Positions 1-9,229 of a DNA stretch of 52,807 bases are shown here, in pieces. The first letter of the stretch is position 1; every line of letters begins with the position of its first letter. Source of the stretch: CAYWMD01 sp964458575 (GTDB lineage Bacteria > Verrucomicrobiota > Verrucomicrobiia > Limisphaerales > JADLHS01); the NCBI GenBank assembly GCA_964458575.1, contig CAYWMD010000047.1, positions 1-52,807 on the forward strand, read 5' to 3'. The notes under the pieces are model-generated. The model worked only from the letters and a program-made list of their open reading frames with translations, was not told the origin of the DNA and made no database searches. The position numbers and the translations under genes were made by a program.

Positions 1-2
1 TG

Positions 3-794
3 CCTTGCGAGATGGACGCCATTCTGGAGTTCGCCAAGGAAAAAGGTTTGATCGTTTGCGAGGATTGCGCGCATGCCCACGGCGCGGGCATCAACGGCAA
101 GAAGGTCGGCACTTTCGGCGCGATGGCCATTTACAGTTTCCAGGCATCGAAGGTCATGCCGTTGATCGAAGGCGGCATGGGCATTTACGAGAACCGTGAG
201 TATTACGAGCGCGCCACCATCTACGGTCACTATGAAGCCGCGCCCCGGTTGCCTGAGAACAGCCCGTATCGTCGCTACGAAGGCACCGGTCTCGGCCAGA
301 AACTGCGCATGCACCCCGTGGCCGCCGCCATCGGTCGCACTCAACTCCGCACGCTTGACGCCACGAATGAAGCCCTGGAAAAACGCATTCGCACGCTCAA
401 TCAACGATTGCTGCAATTGCCCGGCTTGAGCGAACCCTACCGGCGTCCGGACATGAAGCGCGTTTACTATGCCGTCAACCAGCTCTTTATTGACGAGAAG
501 AAGGCCGGGTTCAACCGCGACCAGGCGGTGAAGGCGCTGGAGGCCGAAGGCGTCCAGTTCGGCGGGTTCGCCACCTATCCCGAACAACACAAATTCAAAT
601 TCTATTCGGAAACCAAGTGGTGGCATCATCCCATCAAGATCCCTGAAACGCTGCCCGGCACGGCCCAGGTCAATCGCTCGGCCTTGCACCTGAAACTTTA
701 CTACGAGGACTCCGTCGAGTTGACGGATCAAATCGTCAAGGCCTTCGAGAAAGTCTGGGCGCGCAAGTACGATGTGGCCGGCATCGCGGTCTGA
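3..794 (+). CDS. DegT/DnrJ/EryC1/StrS aminotransferase, 5' end cut by the window
   Basis: This is the C-terminal 263 residues of a PLP-dependent sugar aminotransferase of fold type I. The family transfers an amino group to keto-sugars or acts on related aldehydes in the cytoplasm. The visible part holds the family's PLP pocket: the VCEDCAHAHGA stretch, whose Asp pairs with the PLP ring nitrogen, and SFQASKVMPLIEGGMG, whose Lys is the expected Schiff-base lysine. The frame is open to the first base of the window, so the start and the N-terminal third are missing. It ends 7 bp before the GxGYxYP gene and is probably co-transcribed with it. A full-length paralogue lies at 23098-24345, but the two are clearly diverged. 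The exact substrate cannot be read from the sequence. Confidence 0.9.
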   Translation, partial: PCEMDAILEFAKEKGLIVCEDCAHAHGAGINGKKVGTFGAMAIYSFQASKVMPLIEGGMGIYENREYYERATIYGHYEAAPRLPENSPYRRYEGTGLGQKLRMHPVAAAIGRTQLRTLDATNEALEKRIRTLNQRLLQLPGLSEPYRRPDMKRVYYAVNQLFIDEKKAGFNRDQAVKALEAEGVQFGGFATYPEQHKFKFYSETKWWHHPIKIPETLPGTAQVNRSALHLKLYYEDSVELTDQIVKAFEKVWARKYDVAGIAV

Positions 795-801
795 CCGGCG
801 C

Positions 802-2760
802 ATGAATTTCCCGCGACTTATTGCCGGGCTCATCCTGGTCAGTTGGATTGGCGTCTTAAACACCGGTGGGGAAAGCCTGCCCAAGGATAAAGACGCCGCT
901 CCCCGGAGCGGCTGGCATGCGACGGGAAAATCTCCGAAAAGGATACACGTTTTCGATGCGCGTTATCTTCGGAAGCTGGATTTGCGCGAGGCGGGCCCGG
1001 CCGCCGAAGTTTGGGATACGATGCACGCACTGGCCGCGGTGCAAGGGGTGGTGAACCGCAAGTCGCCGCAGCTTTACGTGATCTTTTGTGCCGATTTCGG
1101 AGTTGAAACCGACCAGTTCTGGCTCGATTGGCTGCGCGGCGAGGATGGCTGGCTGAAAAACTCCGAGGTGGTGACGCTCACATCGCCGGAAGCGGTCCTC
1201 CGCACATTCAGCCAGCACTTCAAAGGGCTGGTTGTGTATGATCCGAACGTCCCGGCAACGTCGTGTGTCGCTTCCACGGCTGCGGGCTGCGACGACCTGT
1301 TGCCCGTTCGCTTCAGCCACGAGACCAATTCGCTGTTCGCCTTGTTGACCGGGAAATTGGGCCTGCCGGTGCGACTCTGGCTGGTGAATCCGGACGGAAC
1401 GGCGAAGTTCACCGGCAAAGGGTTGATTCCAGAATTGAACGAACCCACCTCGGGCAGCGCCAAGAACGACGTGTACCGCTGGGCCATCCGGCGGTATATT
1501 GATTCGGGCAAATGTGACGCGCGCTACGCCGCCTACTACATTGATGCCTTCTGGCTGAAATGCGCGCAGCCGTTGCGGTGGGACCTGCACACGCTTTCCA
1601 ACCATGATTATTTCATCGCCCGGCGCGCGTTCTTTTTCGATCTGGCGACGTGGGGCGACGAAACGCCGGTGGATGACCCGCACCAGGCGACCGGGCTGGA
1701 TCGGCAGACGTTCCTGCAAGTGCTGGCCGCCCTGAATCGGCGCGTGCCCAAAAGCATGATCAAGGTGGGCGGTTTTACTCCGTGGGCGTTCAAGTACACC
1801 GATCATCCCGGGGCCGGTGGCAAACACGGCGGAGTCGCCACGGAATGGGAATTCGCCCGGGTGATCTCGCAATTCAACGGTTACATGGAAGCCGATGCCA
1901 TTGGGGCCAGCTCCATCGCCAACGCTTCCTTCTGCACGCATTACCCGCTCAAACCACGCTACCCGCAGCCGAATCCGAAACCAACGCTGCGAGACTGGCA
2001 AAAGGCCGGTCATCTCACGGCCCGGAACAAGGTCGCGGCGAAGCTCTACGTGGGCTATTACGTCGGCGACTACGACTCGCCCGCGTGGCTCTACAAAGCG
2101 GTGGCGGCGTTCTTTGCCGATCCGCAACGCGGCCGGGTGCCGATGGGTTGGTCCTTCGACCCGAACCTCGCGGACCGTGCTCCCCAGGCGCTCGTTTATG
2201 CCTATCGTCACGCGACCACGAACGATTTCTTCATCGCCGGCGACTCGGGCGCGGGTTATCTGAACCCGCGCGCCCTGACGGTGCGGCCGGATTCCAATTT
2301 GCCATCGGGATTGAAGCTGTGGACGGACCACTGCGCCCGCTATTACCGGCAATGGGGCATGAGCATCACCGGCTTCATGCTGGACGGGGACGCCGGCGCC
2401 TCGACCGGGGAGGAGTTTGCCGCCTACCAACGGTTCAGCCCGGACGGTTGTGGCAACCATTTTGACCTGACACCGCGAGTCATCTCCGGTGTGCCCACCA
2501 TCCGCGAGTGGGATATGCCTGACTCGGCCGAGGCGACGGCGAAATACATGGCGGGGCGGGCCGCCGCCGCAACCAACGGACCTGCTTTCTTGTGGGCCAG
2601 GACGATCTTGAAATCGCCGGGCTGGCACGCGGAGGTGTCCCGCATCCTGCGCGAGAAACATCCCGAGGCGCCGGTGGTGATCGTTGATCCTTATACGTTC
2701 TTCGGGTTGATCAAGGCGCACGTGGAGGAAGAACGGAAGCCAGCGCGGGGTCGCCGCTGA
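802..2760 (+). CDS. Secreted GxGYxYP-domain protein
   Basis: This 652-residue exported protein belongs to the GxGYxYP family, which is predicted to be a carbohydrate-active group but is poorly characterised. The signature appears near residues 480-489 as GDSGAGYLNP. An N-terminal portion typical of the family (MHALAAVQGVVNRKSPQLYV) lies near residue 75. The Met at 802 is chosen because it opens a clean signal peptide (MNFPRLIAGLILVSWIG). A further in-frame Met at 772 would only add a charged ten-residue stretch overlapping the previous gene. The gene follows the aminotransferase by 7 bp and precedes a secreted glycosidase by 16 bp, so the three look like one transcript. The biochemical activity is inferred from the family and context only. 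Confidence 0.85.
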   Translation: MNFPRLIAGLILVSWIGVLNTGGESLPKDKDAAPRSGWHATGKSPKRIHVFDARYLRKLDLREAGPAAEVWDTMHALAAVQGVVNRKSPQLYVIFCADFGVETDQFWLDWLRGEDGWLKNSEVVTLTSPEAVLRTFSQHFKGLVVYDPNVPATSCVASTAAGCDDLLPVRFSHETNSLFALLTGKLGLPVRLWLVNPDGTAKFTGKGLIPELNEPTSGSAKNDVYRWAIRRYIDSGKCDARYAAYYIDAFWLKCAQPLRWDLHTLSNHDYFIARRAFFFDLATWGDETPVDDPHQATGLDRQTFLQVLAALNRRVPKSMIKVGGFTPWAFKYTDHPGAGGKHGGVATEWEFARVISQFNGYMEADAIGASSIANASFCTHYPLKPRYPQPNPKPTLRDWQKAGHLTARNKVAAKLYVGYYVGDYDSPAWLYKAVAAFFADPQRGRVPMGWSFDPNLADRAPQALVYAYRHATTNDFFIAGDSGAGYLNPRALTVRPDSNLPSGLKLWTDHCARYYRQWGMSITGFMLDGDAGASTGEEFAAYQRFSPDGCGNHFDLTPRVISGVPTIREWDMPDSAEATAKYMAGRAAAATNGPAFLWARTILKSPGWHAEVSRILREKHPEAPVVIVDPYTFFGLIKAHVEEERKPARGRR

Positions 2761-2776
2761 CGGTTACCGTGGGACC

Positions 2777-5350
2777 ATGCGCATTCAAACATATACCGGC
2801 TGGGTTCGTGTCCTGACTCTCATTGGCGCACTTGCCAGTCCGAACCTGGGCTGGAGCGACGGGCCGGTTGGCCGTTCCGAATTCAATGTGGCGCTCGCCA
2901 GTGCCGGGGCGGTGGCCATTTCAGATTCCCATTACGGCGAGCACGTCGCGAGCCTGGCCAACGACGGACAATGGGTCGGCCCGGGCGACTCCCCCGCCCG
3001 GAACCGCTGGCACGCGGCGTTGGGCAAGCCGCATCCGCATTGGGTTTGGATTCGCTTTCGCCAGCCCGCGCAGATTTCCGAAGTCGTGGTTCATCGTGCA
3101 GACATCGTGGATTATCCGGTGGATTTCGTGGGCGAGTACAGCCCCGATGGCGGGTTCACCTTCCATGAACTCTTTGCCGTCACCAACTGTTCCATGTCGC
3201 CCCCGGAGTTTGCGATCAGAAAGACCTTTGAGCCGGTGGTGACGGACAATTTTCGACTGAGGATATTGCGGTCTTCACATCGGGAATACCCCAACTCTGC
3301 CCAGTTATCGGAAGTGGAAGTGTTTGGGCATTTCACGAATGCACCGGCTTCAAAGCGAAAAACACGAGTCAACGCGATCCCCCGGCCGCTCCTTCAGCCC
3401 ACGCCGACGAAAGGAATGCAAATCATCCAGCGGGACGGCGACGTCGAGTTTCGTTCGGAGTGGCTGCGCATGGTGTTGTCGAAGCGTGAGCCGCAAATCA
3501 CCGCGCTCTGCTGGGACAGCCTGGGCGAAGGAAAAGTGGACGAGAATCTTTTGAAACCACCACCCTTTGGCGGTGCGACGTTGAATGTCGCGGCGCTGTT
3601 TCCCGAATCCAACGAACCGGCCTCAGCCTTCGAGTTGGTGGGCAACGTGGTTCGCTACACCCAGCACTTGTCGGGTGGCGTGCCGGCGCGTTGGGAAATC
3701 CGCGTGGAGGAAAAATCGTTTCAGATTGCCATCGCTGCTACATTCGTTGAGAGGGCGCTGGTGCGCGAACCGTTGAACGTGAAGTTCGCGTTTGATGTCG
3801 GCAAGACGCCGGTGGCCCCATTGGCCAACCCCAAGTCGGGCAAATCCGCGCCGTTGCCATGCGTGCTGCACGCTGCGGATTTCGGAAGTCTGCTCGTGCG
3901 ACAATTGTCCGGAAGCGACCTGTGCCTGATGGGCGAACCGGTCCGCCCGGCGGCGCAGTGGAATGCGTCCATCATCCAAACTTGCGAAGCGAGGTCTTTG
4001 GATGGCTTCTGCACGCTGCCCGCCGGCACGGCACAATGGCGGGCTGATTTTTCCGTGGTGAGCATTGCGCCCATGACGGAATTGACCGCCAAGGAAGCGC
4101 GGCTGAAGGGGCTGCCCCGCTCCTGGCTCAATACCTTTCAATATCGTCCGGACATCGGCATCCTGGCCAACAACGTCGTCAGCGACAACGCGGTCTTCTG
4201 CATGTTCACGTTCACGGACCCCGCTGTTTTCACGCCGCCGTTGCCGGATGGAATTGAAGCCGTTCAACTCGCGCGCGAATCGCTGGACCGTTACTTCAGC
4301 GGCGCGAAAGGCTACGGCACCGGCATGGAGGACATCCTGACCGATACCTACCCTTCGCTCCTCATCTCCGCGTGGGACGTGATTCGGGTGACGGGCGATT
4401 TGAAATTGTTGCGCCGCTGGCTGCCCAAGCTGGAAGACATGGGCGAAAAGATTGTCGCGCAGGATCGCAACGGCAACGGCCTGCCCGAATCCACGCGCTC
4501 GGGATTGCGTGGCACGGCCGTTTGTCCCACGGCCAACTGGTGGGATCAGATCAACTTCGGACATGAGGACGCTTACTCGGCGGCGTTGAGTTACCGGGCG
4601 TTCGACTGCCTCTCCGATCTGGAGCGCCTTGCCCACCGGCCCGCGGAGGCAACGCGGTTTGAGGCACGCGCGCAGAACATCCGCGCCGCTTACGTGACGA
4701 ACTTTTTTAATCCAAAAACCGGCGTGCTGGCCGGCTGGAAAGATGTGAAAGGCGAATTGCACGATTACTGGTTCGTCTTCGTGAACGGTCTGGCCATCAC
4801 CTACGGACTGGTACCTGACAAGCTCGCGAACGAAATCGTGGATCGCTTCGAAGCCAAGCTGCGCGAAGTCGGCTACACGCGCTTTGACTTGGGGCTGCCG
4901 GGCAATCTTGTGCCCATTGCGAAGGATGACTACGGCAAGGCGACGTTGGGAACTCCGGCGAAGGAGGATGGCTCGGATTCGTTCGGCATTTTCGAGAACG
5001 GTGGCGCGAGTGCGTGCTACGCCTACTTCTACGTGCAGGCTTTGTATCAACTCGGCCGGCGAGCGGAGGCCGAGCGGATTCTTTGGCCGATGATGCGCAC
5101 GTTTGCGGAGGGCGGGTTTCAGAACGGCGTGGGCAAGGCCGGCGAATGGCGGCATTGGGACGGTCGGCCTTCCGGCTACGAAGGATTTCTGGCCGACGCC
5201 TATTACGCGCAGATGGCCGTGTTCACCGGCCACTACGGCATTGGATTTGGCTCGGAAGGTTTTTACCTTCAACCCTGGTCACCGTTGAAAGGCCAGCGTG
5301 TGCCGCTGGGTTTGCAGTTCATGGGTAAGCGGATCAAAAGTGTGGAATGA
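2777..5350 (+). CDS. Secreted (alpha/alpha)6-barrel glycosidase with N-terminal discoidin-like domain
   Basis: This is an 857-residue exported protein. A signal peptide (MRIQTYTGWVRVLTLIGALA) is followed at about residues 35-190 by an F5/8-type-C-like beta-sandwich (ISEVVVHRADIVDYPVDFVG, YSPDGGFTFHEL), a fold usually used to bind sugar. The C-terminal half, from about residue 480, reads as a six-hairpin glycosidase barrel, with the segments YPSLLISAWDVIRVTGD, DRNGNGLPEST, NWWDQINFGHEDAYSA and FGIFENGGAS. The family hydrolyses glycosidic bonds, but I cannot assign a GH number with confidence (GH116- and GH63-like enzymes share this fold). It is 16 bp downstream of the GxGYxYP gene, so both products probably act on the same extracellular or periplasmic substrate. 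A hairpin follows at 5398-5421. Confidence 0.75.
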   Translation: MRIQTYTGWVRVLTLIGALASPNLGWSDGPVGRSEFNVALASAGAVAISDSHYGEHVASLANDGQWVGPGDSPARNRWHAALGKPHPHWVWIRFRQPAQISEVVVHRADIVDYPVDFVGEYSPDGGFTFHELFAVTNCSMSPPEFAIRKTFEPVVTDNFRLRILRSSHREYPNSAQLSEVEVFGHFTNAPASKRKTRVNAIPRPLLQPTPTKGMQIIQRDGDVEFRSEWLRMVLSKREPQITALCWDSLGEGKVDENLLKPPPFGGATLNVAALFPESNEPASAFELVGNVVRYTQHLSGGVPARWEIRVEEKSFQIAIAATFVERALVREPLNVKFAFDVGKTPVAPLANPKSGKSAPLPCVLHAADFGSLLVRQLSGSDLCLMGEPVRPAAQWNASIIQTCEARSLDGFCTLPAGTAQWRADFSVVSIAPMTELTAKEARLKGLPRSWLNTFQYRPDIGILANNVVSDNAVFCMFTFTDPAVFTPPLPDGIEAVQLARESLDRYFSGAKGYGTGMEDILTDTYPSLLISAWDVIRVTGDLKLLRRWLPKLEDMGEKIVAQDRNGNGLPESTRSGLRGTAVCPTANWWDQINFGHEDAYSAALSYRAFDCLSDLERLAHRPAEATRFEARAQNIRAAYVTNFFNPKTGVLAGWKDVKGELHDYWFVFVNGLAITYGLVPDKLANEIVDRFEAKLREVGYTRFDLGLPGNLVPIAKDDYGKATLGTPAKEDGSDSFGIFENGGASACYAYFYVQALYQLGRRAEAERILWPMMRTFAEGGFQNGVGKAGEWRHWDGRPSGYEGFLADAYYAQMAVFTGHYGIGFGSEGFYLQPWSPLKGQRVPLGLQFMGKRIKSVE

Positions 5351-5397
5351 GTCAAGCGGGCGACGCGCATTGCGAGCGGAGTGCAGGCCTCAACGAC

Positions 5398-5421
5398 GGC
5401 GGAAGCGAACCGAATTCCGCC
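5398..5421. terminator. Hairpin between convergent genes
   Basis: A perfect 7-bp stem (GGCGGAA with TTCCGCC) and a 10-nt loop lie in the 84-bp gap between the convergent glycosidase and GH38 genes. No U-tract follows on either strand, so termination is inferred from position and stem only. Confidence 0.35.
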
Positions 5422-5434
5422 CCCGGCGCAACCT

Positions 5435-8170
5435 TTAGTTCACCCTCAGGGTGAGCAGTTCGTTGGGTTTGAGCGAAACTTTGACGGTGCGCCCGAACAA
5501 AGGTAATTCGTCCAGGTCTTCCTCCGCCAGATTCGTCTGCCGCACCGATTTCGGTTTGACGAAGTTGAGCGTCAAAACCGTCGTTGTGGCCGGACTTTGC
5601 GCCGTTTCGTACAACCGAACAATCCAGCCCCGCCCATCCTCGGCACGCTTGAGAGCCGTCAGCATGACGTTCTCGGCGTCAATCCCCACCGCCTGGAAGC
5701 TCTTTTTCGGCAAAGGCCCATCCTGCTTGCCGATGCGCCAAGCCAGCAGGGGCGAGGCATGTCCCCAACCGAAGCGTGCGGCCTTGGCGGTGTTGATTCT
5801 GCCGGGATGCGAAGTCACACGGTAATCGAACTGCACCGGGCCCCCCTGCCAAAGCGCGTAATTGCAGTTCCAAATATTCGCCATGACGTACGAATAGACA
5901 TGGCCGTTGGCCGGGATGTAACTCTTGTGCCAGGTGGGATCCATCCGATTGGCGTGGATGCCGCCAAGGCTGACCACGGGCGCTTCCCGGGGTGAGAAAG
6001 TGATGCCGAATTCGTCTCCGGAAACATCCGCCCAGTGCTGAATGCTGCTGTAACCCCGCCAGCAGCCCGGCAAAATATCCTTGTCCCATCGCATCATGGC
6101 GTAGGGTAGTTCGACGAGCGTGGTGACCTTGCCGGTCAGCGCGAAGGGGAACGCGAAATAAATCTGCTCCTTGCTCGAGGCTGCCTGCTTGTCCACGAGG
6201 TTCTGAAAGCCGATGAATTTCAACCCGCGATAAAGCACCACCCGTCGGCGGATTTTGGCCGGTGCGGGTCCGCGCTCCAGCCGTGCCTCAGTTTCCAGAA
6301 ACGCTTCCACGGGTCCGGCCACGGAACGAATGCCGCCAGTCGAATCCGGCACATAGCGAACCCCGTCACCATTGACGGTGCCCGCGCGAAAATCACCCAC
6401 CCCATGGTAACCATTGTCCACATGCGCATGGATGTATTGGTTCATGAGGTATCTGGCATTGATGTCCACCAGTTCTCTTCTCAATTCCTTGTCCCAGATC
6501 GAGGCCACACATCCGGTCGTTTCATCCACGCGGACGCGATAGAACTCGTTCTCAATTTCTTTGGCGCGGGCCGTGAGGCTGCCGCCCGATGGGGAAGCGC
6601 TCCGGGTTTGGGGCAACGGATAAACTGCGTAACCCAGCGGCGGGATGTTCTCCGCCACGAACACCATCTCGGTGCGTCCATGGTCGTTGGTGGTTTGCTG
6701 CCCAATAACTTTCTTGCCCGTGCGGGCATCAATCAAACCCGGCGGGACGTCTGCATCCCACGGCAGGCGCAGCACATCGCTGCGCGGCCAGGAACAAAGA
6801 TTCCAGACTACGACGGCCGGTCCATGGGAACTGACACAGGCCGTCAGATTAGACAGGGTATGCCGTTGCATTTCGTGAATCAGCCTCTCCGCATGAACCG
6901 GATAACCACCTTTGACGGCCCAGTGCTGACGCCAGGATGCGTATTCCGGCGCGTTTACATTCATGCCGGGATGGCCGGGGACGTCCAATCCCCACGTGTG
7001 TTCCGAATAGAAGAACAGGTCGCGGTAAACCGCTGCTATGTCGCCGGTGGGGTAGTTGCCATTGCTCCCCATCGCCACCCCGAGCGCAGCGAGCTTTTCG
7101 ACATCGATCACTTGCGCCTGATTGCGGCGGTGCATGCCGGTTTCGCGGGCAAGCGAAATGGTGCCGTCTGCCCAACTGTTGGGATTGTCGCCCTGAAAGG
7201 CGGGTATCCGGTCACCGAACTCCTTTTCGATGTAGGCGGCGAAATCATCAGCCCGGCCCATGCGGACATCGCTGTTCGTTGATTGCCGCCGAAAATTCAA
7301 GATTTCCTGCCGCATGTTGTCATTGACCCCGGCGTTATCGCCGCCGCCGTTGTGCCGGAAAAACGCGTCGTAGGGATACTCGGCGCCCAAGGCTTCGAAC
7401 TCTTGCAGCGTGGAGTTGCCCTCGAAACCGGCGTATCGCCGCATGTAGGTCCAAAAACCGGGAGTCCAACCCACCAAAACCCGGCTGCCATCCGGTGTGC
7501 CCCAATAAAAAATGCGCGGTAACAATGGCACGATGCCACGGAGATTCGTCTTGCCTCCCGGACCAAGGATCAGACCGTGGATGCCGCTGCGCGCCAGGAC
7601 CTGGGGCAGACCTTTCGTGTAACCTTCGCTGACGTCATCAAGGAACGCGCTGTCCACGCGGATGCCATGGCGCTGACGCAGGCCGGTTGCATAGGCCGTC
7701 AACCGGGCCAGCTCCTCGTGTCCGCAGAACTCGGTGTGGACACCGGCGTAGATCGCGCCGATTTCGATTTGTCCCCGCTGGCAGGCCGTCATCAACTTCT
7801 TGAACTGTGCTTTCGGGCGTGTTCGTTCGTAATATTCGAACGGCCACGAATGTTCGGAGTTGTAAACGAACCGCGCTTCCGGCGGGAGATGCTGGGTCTG
7901 GTCGCACAAGGCCACGATCGTATCCAGGTAATTGGCCTGTAATTCCATGATTTTCTCCGGCAGGTCCATCCAGCCGGGATCAAGGTGCGAGGCATGAAAC
8001 ACGAAGACTTTCCAGGTCCGCGGTTGTAGTGGCACAGCCGAATTGGTTAACGCGGCTGAACCCGCCACGGGCATGTCCGGGATTTGTGCCGGAAGCGGCG
8101 CGGGTTCGCTTAGCACTCCGGCCAACAATATGAGCAGACACCGGACCGGTCTGAGAAGAACGCTTGGCAT
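5435..8170 (-). CDS. Secreted GH38-like alpha-mannosidase
   Basis: This 911-residue protein has a signal peptide (MPSVLLRPVRCLLILLAGVL). Its N-terminal part is that of GH38 alpha-mannosidases, zinc enzymes that cleave alpha-linked mannose from glycans. The first zinc motif is at residues 60-67, ASHLDPGW, close to the usual H-x-D-x-G-W. The nucleophile Asp of the family normally lies in a D-x-F-G-H context; here the corresponding place reads FLDDVSEGY (residues 177-184), so D178 or D179 is the candidate. Residues 280-290 (FFRHNGGGDNAG) are a plausible second metal-ligand site. The C-terminal half is rich in beta strands, as in other members. It lies 77 bp downstream of the isomerase gene in the same direction, suggesting co-expression. 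Specificity is unproved because the nucleophile motif is divergent. Confidence 0.8.
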   Translation of the reverse strand: MPSVLLRPVRCLLILLAGVLSEPAPLPAQIPDMPVAGSAALTNSAVPLQPRTWKVFVFHASHLDPGWMDLPEKIMELQANYLDTIVALCDQTQHLPPEARFVYNSEHSWPFEYYERTRPKAQFKKLMTACQRGQIEIGAIYAGVHTEFCGHEELARLTAYATGLRQRHGIRVDSAFLDDVSEGYTKGLPQVLARSGIHGLILGPGGKTNLRGIVPLLPRIFYWGTPDGSRVLVGWTPGFWTYMRRYAGFEGNSTLQEFEALGAEYPYDAFFRHNGGGDNAGVNDNMRQEILNFRRQSTNSDVRMGRADDFAAYIEKEFGDRIPAFQGDNPNSWADGTISLARETGMHRRNQAQVIDVEKLAALGVAMGSNGNYPTGDIAAVYRDLFFYSEHTWGLDVPGHPGMNVNAPEYASWRQHWAVKGGYPVHAERLIHEMQRHTLSNLTACVSSHGPAVVVWNLCSWPRSDVLRLPWDADVPPGLIDARTGKKVIGQQTTNDHGRTEMVFVAENIPPLGYAVYPLPQTRSASPSGGSLTARAKEIENEFYRVRVDETTGCVASIWDKELRRELVDINARYLMNQYIHAHVDNGYHGVGDFRAGTVNGDGVRYVPDSTGGIRSVAGPVEAFLETEARLERGPAPAKIRRRVVLYRGLKFIGFQNLVDKQAASSKEQIYFAFPFALTGKVTTLVELPYAMMRWDKDILPGCWRGYSSIQHWADVSGDEFGITFSPREAPVVSLGGIHANRMDPTWHKSYIPANGHVYSYVMANIWNCNYALWQGGPVQFDYRVTSHPGRINTAKAARFGWGHASPLLAWRIGKQDGPLPKKSFQAVGIDAENVMLTALKRAEDGRGWIVRLYETAQSPATTTVLTLNFVKPKSVRQTNLAEEDLDELPLFGRTVKVSLKPNELLTLRVN

Positions 8171-8247
8171 GGCCTTATGGCGTTGGATTCTGGATTCCGA
8201 AGGTGATCGCAGCCGTCATACGCTCGTGCGACGAGCCGATGGGGCTG

Positions 8248-9114
8248 TTACTCGTACGCAATCTTCAAATCCTTGAGCGTGGCTCGAAGCCAGCTTAGGG
8301 ATTTCTCAATCATCGGCCCGCTGGCGCCTTCGCACTCGATGCTCAACGCGCCGGCGTATCCGGCGTCGCGCAGCATCGCCAGGCATTGCTTGATGTTGCC
8401 GGCGTTGACGCCTTCGCCGAGCGCGCAATGACTCACGGCGATGCCGGTCTGCCCACCGCGCACGGCCCTGGCCAGCGACTCTGAGACATCCTTGACGTGA
8501 ACGTGACTGACCTTGGGCAGAAACTGTTTCAAAAACGCGACGGGATCGCGCCCGGCGATGAAGGTGTTGCCCGTGTCCATGTTCATCCGCAGGAACGGGC
8601 TGTCCACAAAGGCCAGCATCTCCGCCATCGCATCCGGGTTTGTGGTGAAGTATCCGTGCGGTTCGATGTTGACGATGACCTCATGCGCTTCCGCGACCTT
8701 GAGAATCTGTTCGTAGCTGCGCTTCATCAAGGCCATCGCACTCTTGTGGTCAAGCCCTTCGGGCGCATGCAGCCCATCGGTGGTGTCCACGCACTTGCAA
8801 CCGATCTGCGCCGCCCAGGCGATGGATTTCATCACGTAGGGCACGCCCCGCAACGGTCCGTCCTCGCCCGAGAGCGGATAGGCCGCATCAACCTGCGAAA
8901 ACTGCACCCCATAACGATCCATTTTGCGGCGGAGCAGGACCGGGTCTTCATAAAGCGCCACGTGCGGCTGATAGCCCAGGCCATGAATCCAACTCACGCC
9001 GTCAATCAGGCCGCACTCGATGTGGTGGAGTTGGTTCTGCTGCGCCCAAGCGAGGCATTTCTCGAAGGACCAATACGCGGAATTGAAAGCATCGGTGTGA
9101 AAACCAATTTTCAT
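8248..9114 (-). CDS. Sugar phosphate isomerase/epimerase family TIM-barrel protein
   Basis: This 288-residue cytoplasmic protein has the xylose-isomerase-like TIM barrel of the AP endonuclease 2 superfamily, whose members isomerise or epimerise free and phosphorylated sugars or dehydrate inositols. Supporting segments are MKIGFHTDAFN at the first strand, VNIEPHGYFTTNPD with a likely metal-binding Glu, RMNMDTGNTF, HVHVKDVSE and SIECEGA near the end, which place the usual Glu/Asp/His metal ligands on successive strands. The Met at 9114 is preferred because it starts the first barrel strand; the upstream in-frame codons encode non-conserved sequence. It heads a two-gene unit with the GH38 gene and is divergent from the ceramidase-like gene across 115 bp. 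The substrate is unknown; a mannose-derived sugar is a guess from the neighbour. Confidence 0.85.
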   Translation of the reverse strand: MKIGFHTDAFNSAYWSFEKCLAWAQQNQLHHIECGLIDGVSWIHGLGYQPHVALYEDPVLLRRKMDRYGVQFSQVDAAYPLSGEDGPLRGVPYVMKSIAWAAQIGCKCVDTTDGLHAPEGLDHKSAMALMKRSYEQILKVAEAHEVIVNIEPHGYFTTNPDAMAEMLAFVDSPFLRMNMDTGNTFIAGRDPVAFLKQFLPKVSHVHVKDVSESLARAVRGGQTGIAVSHCALGEGVNAGNIKQCLAMLRDAGYAGALSIECEGASGPMIEKSLSWLRATLKDLKIAYE

Positions 9115-9229
9115 CGGCGCTATTTTCAGGGGCCTCATTTCAAAATGCAAAATTTTTATCGGGGATTGTTCCCGGCGACACCGACCGTTTTTTGTTTCGA
9201 GGCGACCAGAAACAGCGCATGCTGGTGAT

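Noticed and set aside
856..2721. 621-codon open frame on the minus strand opposite the GxGYxYP gene
   Set aside because: It is a mirror frame of a GC-rich gene; the protein is Arg/Val/Gly-rich with no domain or signal, while the plus-strand product has a family signature and signal peptide.
3623..5272. 549-codon minus-strand open frame
   Set aside because: It lies wholly opposite the (alpha/alpha)6 glycosidase gene and has no recognisable motif.
9115..9229. Riboswitch or RNA gene in the divergent gap before the ceramidase-like gene
   Set aside because: 115 bp with no paired helices of note; A/T-rich stretches fit ordinary divergent promoters.
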